This document shows positions 23,791-34,933 of a DNA stretch of 64,000 nucleotides, piece after piece. The DNA comes from Phascolomyces articulosus (lineage: Eukaryota > Mucoromycota > Mucoromycetes > Mucorales > Lichtheimiaceae): the NCBI GenBank assembly GCA_025677815.1, contig JAIXMP010000033.1, forward strand, positions 310,001 to 374,000, given 5' to 3'. The notes beneath the pieces were generated by a model. The model searched no databases. It saw only the letters and a list, made by a program, of their open reading frames with translations, and had not been told where the DNA came from. Each line of letters begins with the position of its first letter. Within the stretch, counting starts at the first letter, position 1. A program made the translations under genes and the position numbers.

Positions 23791-25947
23791 ATGGTCGTGT
23801 CAAATCCACAAGTAAAGCATTTTTCAGATTATAGAGTCGTGATTGCTTATGATTTTGGGACAACTTATTCTGGTGCTGCTTATGCATTTATTCATACTAC
23901 ACCAGCAGAAGTATTCGATATTCAAAATTGGTATATAACAAGAATTCTTTCCTCACTCTCAACCGATCAGTAATAGAGAGCTTCAAGATGAGTATAAAAA
24001 TTACATGTTCACCTAACTCACACTTGTTTTTTATTCATAGGCCTCATAAAAGTGGTAATTTTTATCCTAAAGTACCAACCGTATCAGTTTATCCACGAAA
24101 TCAGTCTACATTATCAGAATGGGGTCATGCCGCCAAGAAGGTTATGCTAAAACCAGGTGCCGCCAAACAAAACGTACTTCTTTCTCAATTCAAACTCCAT
24201 TTGGATGAGTCTTTACAACGTGCGCCCATTGAGAATGGATTGTAAGTAGTCGTTATAAAATATTGATAAAAAATATACTCTTTATGTGACAATAGGATTG
24301 ATCATTCAGTAAAATATAGAACACCAGTTCAAGCAGTGGCAGATTATTTAGGTGTACTACATAAACATACATTGGAAGAGCTAAAGCGTGGATTTGCTAA
24401 GAATTATGATACAGAAACTTTTCGATATTGTCTCACTGTTCCTGCAGTATGGTCCGACAAAGCCAAACAATTAATGCGGCAGGCAGCCATCCAAGCAGGT
24501 CTTATTTCCGCTTCTGATCCATCCGATCGACTTATTCTTATTTCAGAACCTGAGGCAGCTGCTTTATACTGTGAAGAAACTATGTCAGATCAAATACAAC
24601 TTCAAGATAAAGATCGTATCATGATCTGTGATGCAGGAGGAGGCACTGTTGATTTAATTGTTTTCCAAGTAAACTTTTTGGATAAAAACGAAGCAAAAGT
24701 TAATAATTCAGGAACACGAAGGACACGACAATTAAAGGAAGTGACCAAAGGAATGGGTGAAAGTTGTGGTAGTGTCTTTTTAGACAGTCATTTCCGTGAA
24801 TTACTGGAAACGAAATTGGGAAAGGATGTCATGAGCAAAGTGAGCCCACGGGACATGTATACCATGATGGAATATTTCATTGATACAATTAAACCTCAAT
24901 TTACTGGGATGGATGAATTTTATTTGGAGTTACCACGTTCGATAAAAGTGGAGGATTTACCAGCAAGTTTACGAGATCATGATGAGGACGGATATTTGGA
25001 TGACGGAATGCTGTACCTATCAGGCCAGGAACTTGAAAAAAAAGTGTTTGATCCTGTAGTAAAGAAAGTGGTAAGTACAAGAGTATATATATTATATCAT
25101 CCTATATATTAAAACAATATATATATGTACTAAAATATTTTCATTTCACATTAGATAGCACTTATTGAACGTCAATATAAACAAATCCCCGATGGTCGAT
25201 TGGAATTCCTCTTCCTCGTGGGTGGATTCGGTTCATCCAAATATCTATATCAAAGAGTTCATGAAGTGTTCCAAGATACCAAAGTGAATCAAATTGTGTG
25301 TCCGTCCGAACGTGCTGCATTGGCTGTTGTTCGTGGAGCGGCATATTATGGTGTTCACCCGGAAGTTGTTGTTTCACGCGTATCGAGACGGACATATGGT
25401 ATCAGTATTTATGACATTTTTGACGAGAAAAATGATCCGCAATCCAAGCGTTACGTAAGACCAGACGGTGTCGTTGAATGTAAAGATAGGTTTTCCCTTT
25501 TTGTAAAGAAAAATGAAGAATTATTAGTCGATCATTGTGTCAAAAAGGATTACAATGCATATTACGGCGAAACTACATCTGTCCGCATTGAGCTGTTTGC
25601 AACCGAAAACGAAACTGTACCGCGCTTCGATGATGAACCAGGTGTACATAGTGTTGCAAAGATATCAATACCTGTACCAGACATGCCTAATATGAAAAAG
25701 AATGAAGCCATTCGGTTTACGGTGAGGTAAAGACATACTTTTTTCTTTTTATTGTGTTGCATAACTGCCACTATTATTATTGTTGTTGTTGTTGTTGTTA
25801 TATGTACTTATCATGATGTGTGATAATGTTTTTTAAAGCATGTATTTTGGTAAAACAGAAATTCGAACAGAAGCTGAATTCCAAAAGACTGGGGAAAAGT
25901 ACGATGTCAAGTGTGATTTTGATGTTGCAGTCAAGTATGGTTCATAA
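23791..25947 (+). CDS. HSPA12-like Hsp70 family protein (copy B)
   Basis: Exons 23,791-23,930, 24,041-24,241, 24,320-25,070, 25,155-25,726 and 25,839-25,947 encode 590 aa with the same phases as copy A. Nucleotide-binding motifs are intact (DFGTTYSG, DAGGGTVDL, LVGGFGSSKY). The N terminus has a five-residue insertion (VKHFS) relative to A and C. Segment by segment it is a mosaic. Exon 2 matches A. The start of exon 3 (GVLHKHTLEELKRGF...YDTETF) matches C. The end of exon 3, intron 3 and the start of exon 4 match A. The second half of exon 4 is unlike either. It is convergent with copy C. The probable role is an ATP-dependent cytosolic regulator; clients are unknown. Confidence 0.88.
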
Positions 25948-26735
25948 AATAACTGCTAGTTTAATTAGCAGAACAACCACCGCCTACTCAATAAGTCATC
26001 ATTCCCTAAAGAATATATTTTATATTTCTACTATGTTTATAACATTTTCAAATTTCCACTGATAATTTCCCCGGATATTTTTTTGTAAACTTTATTGTAT
26101 CAAAACCGCTGTACTTTTATTTATAATTATGATAGAAATATAGTAACATCAGCTTGTAATGCGACTATATAATATGTATGTGATAACGGCGTTGTTAATG
26201 ATAATGTTCGTATTGTCATTTTAGATAAAATAGTGTTGACATCGATATAATATACACAGAAGGGTCCACTGATAAACATATTTATATATATACTTTTAAC
26301 AGATTTGTGTAAACTCATCATTTACTCTTATCGAACATATGCAGCAAGTAACTCAGTAAAATAATTACAATAGTCAAAAAGTTTTTGCCATGAGTTTGAA
26401 AGTCATTACGTATTTATCGAACATTTTTTACTGCAACTGTTTATATAACACAAATACACACATGTATTGTATGTAATACTTTACTGCTACGTAATACGTA
26501 AATTTATAATATATATTAAGAACTGATTTTTTCCACACAATCAATGAAAAGTATAAATAAAAAAAATAATGCAACTGTTTAATTTGTATATATTATATGT
26601 ACGTAGTAAATGGTCAAAACAATAATACCCAAATGAATAAGTCTGCTCATTATATATAAAAGATCAATAACCACAGCATATTAAGTATGATGGTACTAAG
26701 AATATCTTGATTTTTTATTATTTTCATATTGAATT
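25948..26735. other. intergenic, no gene seen
   Basis: AT-rich DNA between Hsp70 copies B and C, with no recognisable gene. Confidence 0.5.
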
Positions 26736-26875
26736 ACAGTGGATTCTTGTTAATTTACTTGTTTTTGACATACAATTTGAAAAAACATAGAGTGAACTTC
26801 CATATCTTTGTTAATCTCACAAAATCTTCATGAGATAGCAGGAATGATTTATGTGAAATTAACAGGGCCCACAGT
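26736..26875. mobile_element. MITE-like element, CAGTGG family (1)
   Basis: The left end ACAGTGGATTCTTGTTAATT and the inverse of the right end (ACTGTGGGCCCTGTTAATTT) form an imperfect terminal inverted repeat of about 20 bp, 140 bp apart. No coding capacity. The ends resemble those at 27,079-27,259. CAGTG-type ends flanked by TA are usual for pogo/Tigger-like DNA transposons. Confidence 0.5.
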
Positions 26876-27078
26876 AGGCGAGTTGCTACACGTACATTTT
26901 TATAAGGATATTATACAAATGCATAATAGCAGCCTGTTTAAAAAATATGGCAAGCTTCTATTCTATGTTTGACGCATGATGATGAATTATAAAATAAAGT
27001 GTGATTTTTTACTGGTATAAAAACAATCTGGACACTTTGTTTATCCGTGTTGATTAATCAGTAGCGCACAATATATAT

Positions 27079-27257
27079 ACAGTGGACCTTCTTTAATTTC
27101 ACAGCCAAAATTCACGATGAAAATAAAGAGGTGTGAAAGTTAACAAAAATAGCTTTACTATGTTTTTCTTGTATATTTTTATATCTCCATAGACAAAATA
27201 ATTGTAAAAATAACGAGGGTTGAAAGATAACGAATATGAAATTAAAGGGGATCCACT

Positions 27258-27259
<2 letters not shown>
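27079..27259. mobile_element. MITE-like element, CAGTGG family (2)
   Basis: The left end ACAGTGGACCTTCTTTAATT pairs with the inverse right end ACAGTGGATCCCCTTTAATT, giving a ~23-bp inverted repeat with three mismatches and an element of about 181 bp. The interior is AT-rich with no open frame. An AT microsatellite begins right at the 3' edge. Confidence 0.6.

Positions 27260-27260
<1 letters not shown>

Positions 27261-27289
<29 letters not shown>
27261..27289. repeat. AT dinucleotide microsatellite
   Basis: A run of about 14 AT units abutting the MITE-like element. Confidence 0.85.
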
Positions 27290-27292
<3 letters not shown>

Positions 27293-27667
27293 TCCATTAA
27301 TAAAGATTGATTAACATAAAGTTATTCAAAATTGCATTTTTTTTTTGACCAGCTCATCAGCAGCGTATATATATTGCTTGAAACTACCTTATTTCAATTT
27401 TTTCTACTTACTAACCATCCAGATTTATAAAAACGTATTCCATAGCTTTATTATCCAGTTGTTCTTATTCTATAAAATTTGTGCAGTAAAAAATAGAAAA
27501 TATACCGTTCAAAGTAGTAGATATGTAGTGAAAATGGGTTCCATGCAAAAATTGATGCACCATGCAAATATACAGCATCAGTATGTACACACTGATCAAT
27601 TGGCAAAAATATTATGCACTTTTATGGTTAATGTAGTTGCCACGATATATTATATCGGATCCAATGA
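27290..27667. other. intergenic, no gene seen
   Basis: Contains an open frame at 27,345-27,800 that overlaps the last exon of Hsp70 copy C in antisense and has no recognisable motif. Confidence 0.45.
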
Positions 27668-29830
27668 TTATGAACCATACTTGAAAGCAACATCAAAATC
27701 GCACCTGACATCATACTTTTGTCCTGTGCCAAAATCAGCCTCCATTCGAATTTCCGTTTTACCAAAATACATACTAACAAAAGAGAGTTGTTATATATGA
27801 TATATTGTCAGTATTATCATTGATTGGTATCAATGAAACAATGATATTTATCAAGATGTAACAACAAAGATGGTTACCTAACAGTATAATATAGACGTCC
27901 ATTCATTTCCATTCTAGGCATAATCGGGATAGGTACTGATATATTTGCAACACGATATACACCTGGTTCATCACAGTAGCGTGGGATTGCATCATTTTCA
28001 GTTGCGTAGAGACTGATGCCGACAAAACTGAACTGTCCATAATAAACGTAATATTTATCTTGTACACAATGATTGACTGACATTTCACTATTTTTCTTTA
28101 CAAAGGCTGAGAATCGATCTTTACATTTGATAACACCATCTGGTAACACTACACGTTTCGAGGGAATATCAATTTTATCGTCGAAGAGCACTTGAACATC
28201 AATGCCATATGTCCGCCTTGATATTCGAGACACAACGACTTCGGGATGAATACCGTAATAAGCTGCTCCACGAACAACTGCTAATGCAGCACGTTCTAAT
28301 GGACATACAATTTGATTCACTTTGGTATGCTGAAATGCTTCGTGAACTCTTTGATATAGATATTTGGATGAACCGAATCCACCCACGAGGAAGAGGAATT
28401 CCAATCGACCATCGGGGATTTGTTTATATTGACGTTCAATAAGTGATATCTAATATGAAATAGAAATACATTGGATTAGTATGTTCATGCGTAGTATACA
28501 CTATAGGAGAACAGAAACATTCAGCAACTCTTACCACTTTTTTCACCACAGGACCAAATACTTGTTTTTCAAGTTCCTGACTTGTCAAATGCAGTATTCC
28601 GTCATTCAAGTATCCATCTCTATCATTATCACGTACACTTGCTGGTAAATCCTCCAATTTTACCGAACGCGGTAACTCCAAATAAAAATCATCCGCCCCA
28701 GTAAATTGAGGTTTAATTGTATCAATGAAATATTCCATCATGGTATACATGTCCCGTGGACTCACTCTACTCATGACATTTTTTCCTAATTTTGCTTTGA
28801 GTAATTCACGAAACTGATCGTCTAGAAAAACACTGCCACAACTTTCACCTATTCCTTTCGTCACTTCTTTCAATTGTCGCTTCCTTCGTCCTGAATTGCC
28901 TTTTTCCGCTCCATCATTATCCAAAAAGGTTACTTGGAAAACAATTAAATCAACAGTGCCTCCTCCTGCATCACAGATCATGATACGATCTTTATCTTGA
29001 AGTTGCACTTGACCGGACATTGTCTCTTCACAGTATAAAGCAGCTGCCTCAGGTTCTGAAATAAGAATAAGTCGATCGGATGGATCAGAAGCGGAAATAA
29101 GACCTGCTTGGATGGCTGCCTGCCGCATTAATTGTTTGGCTTTGTCGGACCATACTGCAGGAACAGTGAGACAATATCGAAAAGTTTCTGTATCATAATT
29201 CTTAGCAAATCCACGCTTTAGCTCTTCCAATGTATGTTTATGTAGTACACCTAAATAATCTGCCACTGCTTGAACTGGTGTTCTATATTTTATATGCTGA
29301 ACCATAAGTATTATATATAAAATAAATATGTGTGCGTAATATATTAATATATATATTAACTTACATTCCATTTTCAAGAGGTGTGCGTTTTAAAGACTCA
29401 TCCAAATGGAGTTTGAATTGAGAAAGAAGTATATTTTGTCTGGCGGCACCTGGTTTGATCATCGCCTTCTTGGCACTATGGCCCCATTCTGATAATGTCG
29501 GTCGTCTAGTTGTTTTGATATCCTGCTGATTGTTTCGTGGATAAACTGATACTGTTGGTACTTTGGGATAAAAATTGCCACCTTTATGAGGCCTATGAAT
29601 AATAAAAAATATGAATCTGAGAAACATATTGTGTCATGCTGTTGCTGAAACTTGGGATTTTCATCCAGTGGTCGATTAAGAGAGAGGAAAGAGTGTTTTA
29701 TATACCAATTTTGAATATCAAATATTTCTGCTGGTGTTGTATGAGTAAAAGCATAAGCAGCACCAGAATAAGTTGTACCGAAATCATATGCGATAACGAC
29801 TCTATAATCTTGTGAATTCGACACGACCAT
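27668..29830 (-). CDS. HSPA12-like Hsp70 family protein (copy C)
   Basis: Exons on the minus strand: 29,830-29,706, 29,592-29,365, 29,282-28,535, 28,449-27,878 and 27,773-27,668, giving 592 aa. Nucleotide-binding motifs are intact (DFGTTYSG, DAGGGTVDL, LVGGFGSSKY). Exon 2 carries a nine-residue insertion (in NNQQDIKTTRR) not present in A or B. Exon 3 is one codon shorter. Intron positions and phases are identical in all three copies, so the duplications postdate the intron gains. A long alternative frame at exon 3 that starts in intron 2 is an artefact: the acceptor ATATAG immediately before ACACCA preserves the phase in all copies. Like A and B it should bind ATP; clients are unknown. Confidence 0.88.
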
Positions 29831-29989
29831 ATTATTATATTATTTTTAAACGATACGATTGTGAAAGTGGATTAAAAAAGAGAAAGGGAAAGCTGAGCAC
29901 TTGACACAAAAAATATCAACGGGAATAAACACATTTGAGATTCTTTGTGTCACAATGTTGAGCTTTATATATTAACTCTGTTTGTTAAG

Positions 29990-29998
29990 CTGCGCCTC
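29990..29998 (-). promoter_or_regulatory. shared upstream motif GAGGCGCAG, gene C
   Basis: The motif lies 160 bp upstream of the copy C ATG. A TGTGACACAAA box lies at 29,944-29,954. It matches the arrangement upstream of copies A and B. Confidence 0.45.
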
Positions 29999-30473
29999 AT
30001 AAAGTGATACAACAAGTATAAAATGTGCACATTATTATCATCTCTCTCTCCCACATTTAACACATTTATGAGCTATCATGATATAAATGTTGAATTTCTA
30101 TTGACCATCTCATCATCAGGACTTGACTCCAGCTCCCGAAAATTTATTGTTATTATTGCTGTGCTATTACTCCTCTATGGATTTAAGTTCATTATTCTAC
30201 AAAGACAAGCCTAAGTCTAAGCCTATAGATTACCTGACCCATACTTTATCGTATTACAAATCTCAATATTAAAATAAAAAGCCCACATCATCATGCACGC
30301 GCCGTCTTGTGATCATTCAACTGGCCTAGTATTTTCAAAGACAAGGATGAAAAGGTATTGGATATGTGCTCCTTTTATCAAGCAATTGTATTGCTTCATC
30401 TATTGTTGATTTTGTTCTGGAAATATTGCTTTGAAATAGTACTAGCTTCTTTTTTAGTAGGAATCAACAACTT
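29999..30473. other. intergenic, no gene seen
   Basis: No credible gene. Two short plus-strand frames have no recognisable features. Confidence 0.45.
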
Positions 30474-30767
30474 TCATTGTGCATTGCATTGTCCAAGTAA
30501 AACACTGACTCGCATGCAACACACGTCAAGGCGAAGCAACAGTTGTTTTTCATCATTGTATTCCACCTGTGCACAATCATCAAGTGGTATCTGGTATGAT
30601 AGGAACCTTTTCATAGGAAACAATGCGATATAACAGATTAATGATAGGGGATCTTGGTGTAGGACATTCAACGTTTTGGTATAGAATTCAATAGCGTGTA
30701 TGTAATCGTGTGCAGCATATGTTCGTTTTCCTTGATCTAACACATTTTGGAGAAAAGCGAGATCCAA
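30474..30767 (-). pseudogene. fragment of a TPR-repeat protein
   Basis: The minus-strand frame reads LQNVLDQGKRTYAAHDYIHAIEFYTKTLNV; the alternation of A, Y and F residues fits one tetratricopeptide repeat (helix A plus B). The following part (QVEYNDEKQLLLRLDVCCMRVSVLLGQCNA) resembles a second, degraded repeat. The frame has no ATG at its 5' end and stops after about 97 codons, so it is probably a relic of a TPR or TPR/F-box protein. TPRs mediate protein-protein contacts; nothing more specific can be said. Confidence 0.4.
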
Positions 30768-30838
30768 TTGCGTTGATGTAAAAGGGGTATATGAGATCTT
30801 GATATGATACTGAGAAATGATTTACTTGGGATTGTGTA

Positions 30839-31003
30839 ATGGCTACTATTGAGGCCATGATCAGAGAACAAAAGGAAGAGGGTGCTTTTATGGTCCAGCT
30901 GCAAAATATGAAACAAAGATCTGAATGGAAACTATTCAATTTGATGCACAACATATTAGTAAGGGCATTACTACGCGTGCAGCAAAAATGTTGGCCACTT
31001 TAG
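30839..31003 (+). other. short open frame, 54 codons
   Basis: ATG at 30,839 opens a frame (MATIEAMIREQKEEGAF..., LFNLMHNILVRALLRVQQK) ending at TAG 31,001-31,003. The helix-forming, balanced composition is unusual for this AT-rich area. It lies just upstream of the second AT-hook-gene fragment and may be part of the same decayed element. No family recognised. Confidence 0.25.
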
Positions 31004-31149
31004 CAATCATGCTGCCTGTGTCGTCCACTTGCCATATTAGGTGCTGCACGCATAGTCCACAGCTTTTGTCAATTGATATGTCATTGTTAATATAGCACTT
31101 AATTGCACTCTTTCATGTAATTATTATTCATAAAATTGGTGGACTTTCT

Positions 31150-31360
31150 CTATACAGATGTTGCTGAGGAACTAATTCACTTGAAGGAGGGATTCATCAA
31201 AATATAATTCGAAAATTTGGTTCCTTTGGTGCCAGCCTTCAGTTAGTGGATGCAGCAATGGCATATTACAGACTTCGTCATAACATTGATGTAAGTTTAT
31301 TTTTATATATCAAAAATGACTTATATGATATATGCATATATATTTTGACAAATAACATTG
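31150..31360 (+). pseudogene. second, partial copy of the AT-hook transposon-like gene
   Basis: This segment corresponds to the middle of the gene at 2,920-5,200 (GTNSLEGGIHQNII, then FGSFGASLQLVDAAMAYYRL and the exon end NIDV before a GTAAGT donor) and extends into the following intron, where the match stops near 31,355. The nonsense codon just before GTNSLEG is shared with the first copy. Upstream and downstream parts are absent, so it cannot be functional. Confidence 0.7.
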
Positions 31361-32410
31361 GTAGATTCCATGTTTTAGGGTTTACAAATAATATGACACA
31401 TGATAATAGACACGTTCATCTCACTACCTTACCCTTTTGCTCTAATAAAAAAGATTATACAACGTGATGCTGTAAATTGCTCGCTCCATAAATATATATA
31501 TATACTCTTTTCATATATTTATAATAAGTACGTATATGGAAATTATAATAAAAAAATGTAGCATCTTTTTCCTATCTAATATGAAACTTCTGTATAAGAA
31601 TGTTAATGTTACAATATATACTAATGGTGACATGAAAGAATTTTCGTCAAGCTTACGTATTATAAAAAGTTATATTATATTCCACCCATATTTATTAGTT
31701 ATAATTTGTATAATATATATAATTCTACCAGTTAATATGAGTTACAGTACTATGTCCTTCTACTACTTGAGTTATATTCTCATTGGTTGCTTGTTGGGTC
31801 AAGGACGGCTCACTACTATATATTATCATTATTATTCAATGTCCATTATCAGAAAGAAAAATAATTAGTTCAAAACGAATATATATTATAATCTTTTGAA
31901 GATATTCTAGGAGTTTAACAACGGATACTCAATTTGTATTATACTTCATCATGTTATCTACATATTTTTTTTCTGCATTGATATTATCTCTTTTGCTGGT
32001 ACCTCCGTACGAATAAAACATGTTGTAGATTCTTGTTTATGTGGTTTCTAATGAAAGATTCTATTATTCTTTAAATAAACAATATAATTCATGTCAAATC
32101 GAGCAACTTGAAATGATAACAGCCATATAAAATTACAGAACACGAAAAAGAACATTTGACTTGCTGCATAGTGGTCCAAATCCATATATACAATTCAAAA
32201 TTATAATTTAACTTCGGGTGTTGAAGCTTTGCCGCCAACAAGTTATTCACTCGACACGCAAAGGAAGGTCCATATGGATAAAACCTACTACCAGCTCCTC
32301 GTCCTATATTACCAAAAGAATTATTACAGTCTTTGTTATAAGTTGTTTTCCGAATTTAATCAATAATTAATACAGGAGTATATTTTTCCTCTTTTTTTCA
32401 TAAGAAAACT
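31361..32410. other. intergenic, no gene seen
   Basis: AT-rich DNA. The open frame at 31,536-31,868 is rich in I, Y and S with no recognisable domain. Confidence 0.4.
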
Positions 32411-32513
32411 TACTACTGCTTTGCTCGATATAACGATATTCCTTGTTTATTCGGTCTTGCAGCCCAAATGGTATCATTATATCGAAATATCGTTATAGCG
32501 AGCGGGTACAGTA
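32411..32513. mobile_element. MITE-like element with pogo/Tigger-type ends
   Basis: The right end, read inversely (TACTGTACCCGCTCGCTATA followed by ACGATATT), pairs with the left end (TACTACTGC...CTCGATATAACGATATT). TATAACG close to a CAGT-type end is typical of Tigger/pogo terminal repeats. Only about 103 bp long and non-coding. Confidence 0.5.
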
Positions 32514-32645
32514 TACACTCTTATTCTTGAAGATGTGTTCATTCCTGGATGCAATTATTATAATATCTTTTGTTCTAACAGACTACTTATAAAAATGATA
32601 GAGGAGTTAAATTTACTATTCCACCAAACCTAATAATAATATCCA

Positions 32646-33156
32646 TCTAAAAGCTTGTCGACCAAGAATAGGAATTGATCCAATATTATGGCTACCCATG
32701 ACAACAAGGGAACGCAGCCGCGTTGTTCGGTGGAGGATTGGTTTTCTACCAGGAAAACCTACTCGCTGCTGGTGTGCACGGGACAATTGTCTCACTACTA
32801 TAGCTCATCTTACTGCTTGTTTCCATTTGCATCTCGAACTAGAAGTACCACCCAACAGCAACATCGATCCAATATCTTACGTATTGAACAAACTCCCAAA
32901 GAACCCACCTAAAGAACCGCATCGACAAGAATATTGGTCTCGTATCTGGCCAAAACTGTGTACTATTTTGTATAATATCGACTCCTTCTGTCATCCGGAT
33001 GAAGACTTTACACCGAGTAAAGACCTTGATCCAGGTAGACTTTTACTTAAATGGATACAATCTGCCAACGAAAATCCCTTCGATCGCTTCTCACAACGTC
33101 ATCAAAACCTCAACAACATTGGCAATGATTCACAATCCCTATATGAAGCAAGCTAG
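32646..33156 (+). mobile_element. LINE-type retrotransposon, second ORF2 C-terminal fragment
   Basis: The frame (in-frame from about 32,646; first ATG 32,688 or 32,698 depending on frame) reads IGIDPILWLPMTTRERSRVV, RWRIGFLPGKP, then a Cys/His cluster (RCWCARDNCL...LTACFHLH), ending at the TAG at 33,154-33,156. It aligns in layout with the end of the fragment at 20.5-20.9 kb (MIDPVLYLPATSRDRHRLI, KWRMYWLPS, Cys/His cluster), but the Cys/His details and the tail differ. The two are therefore separate LINE lineages. Only the last ~170 codons of ORF2 remain; no polymerase or endonuclease is present. Confidence 0.7.
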
Positions 33157-34933
33157 ACTTTTTTCTTTTCCTGCTGTGAAAAATATAAAAGGTATAACGA
33201 ATAGAAAATAAAAACGATATAGGAATACGTTGAGACTGTTATATAGATTTATTTCAATAAAAGTAATGATGATCCAACTATCTAATAAAATTGAGGTCCT
33301 TTTAAATACTTTTCGATGAAGTGTTTATTTCTAATTATTTATCTATTGTCGGGTACGTGTTTATATGAGTCCATAGAGATGAGGATTGATATTTGTTATT
33401 GTTAATTTACGCCTTATGCTAAGAGGGCGTTTATTCATTTCTTATTTTCTTATTGTTGAACATTATACCTTATTTGGTATACCGTTCTAATTCACACCAT
33501 TTCATAATAATGGCGTTATTCTATTTTATTTGTTATTTATTCTTTTCTTCCTCATTTAAATTTAGATACACCTATTTGGCGTATTCTTTTTCTACGGACA
33601 CGACACCTGCCTGACCACTTATATAATTCAAAAAAAAAAAACCTCCCCTAGATATTTATTCTACGACAGCCTTTCAAATTACCAAAGCTAATTTTCATTT
33701 TCTGACCTCTTAACATTTTCCCTTTTATCCCAAGGTTTTTTTCATATCACTTTGCCCAACAGGATCGGACTAGAGCGGATATGTCCTATATTTGACGCAG
33801 CGTTCATTTGGTCATTTTTATTCTTTTAATAAACATTAATCTACTATTCCACCAAAAAATCTTTTATACGGTACTACTGACTTCACCATCGAATCAACTT
33901 AAAGAACACCCAAATGACAAATGAAAAAAAAAATGAGAGCAGCAGTAATAAATTAATTGAATATTGGTTTAACGTTGATTATCTATCAACAATAGGTGAA
34001 CTATTACTTGCAGTGTCTTCTTCTTATTAATAATGTGCCAGACTGCATCCTTGCATTTTTTTTCCTGATCACTAAGTCGGTAGGTAGTGCCTCTCTTCCT
34101 TTGTTAATATGTAACTTCATCCTGGAGTCATCATATAGATGTAAGAAGGAAGCGCTCATATTATATTATTAACCATCTATTGAAGATGATGAAAATGGGG
34201 ATTACTCTGATAATAGAATTTTCGTGCCTTTTACTTCCATCGATACATATAATTTGGCTTTTTTTTTCCAAAAAAAAAATGTAACATCAAGTCTTCCTTC
34301 CAGATTTCACATTTACTCGCACAAACATTCACCACACAAGGGCATTACTTTTGTGTCCTCCAATATTAAGTTCGCTCTTTTACGCAAACTCGCAAATATC
34401 TTGCCCTTGATCTTTCATTGAAATCTACTATATCTACTGCTCTCACTTCTTCAATGAATATCACCACAACAGCTGTTGAATTAAATTATGCTGCTACATT
34501 CTGTTGAATCGAAATGTTGCACCACCGTCGAAAAAAAGAAGACTGTTCTCTTGCTGATTTCGTCTTATTAAATAAAAGATATTTTTATCTTTTTTTTTCA
34601 CTGCCTAGAAGATGCTACAGACATACCAAAGAGGAGCTCGTTCATGAGAAACTTATTATAATGAAAGATCATAATTTATCATTATTATGATGTTATTATT
34701 TTTCATGTATTATAGAAATTAATTATGGGTACATGCATTATTAATCAAATATGGATGCCGTTCTTTTATATTTGCATTACCCATCAAAATGATCGGCAGA
34801 CCCTTTAACGTGATGATTTTCTGAGACTTTCATTCGCTAAGATGCTGTAAATTCTGAAAATATAAAATCAGATTGCGTGATTTTCGAGGCAACCGTTGCT
34901 TTCTTTTACAGCCTTTAAAAAAAACCTCTTACA
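33157..34933. other. intergenic, no gene seen
   Basis: About 1.8 kb of AT-rich sequence. The open frame at 34,224-34,421 has no recognisable motif. The promoter of the dehydratase gene must be in the final part. Confidence 0.45.

Noticed and set aside
29282..29377. Alternative start or exon of Hsp70 copy C reading through intron 2
   Set aside because: The resulting frame depends on a CAG acceptor that breaks the phase with exon 2; the ATATAG acceptor works in all three copies.
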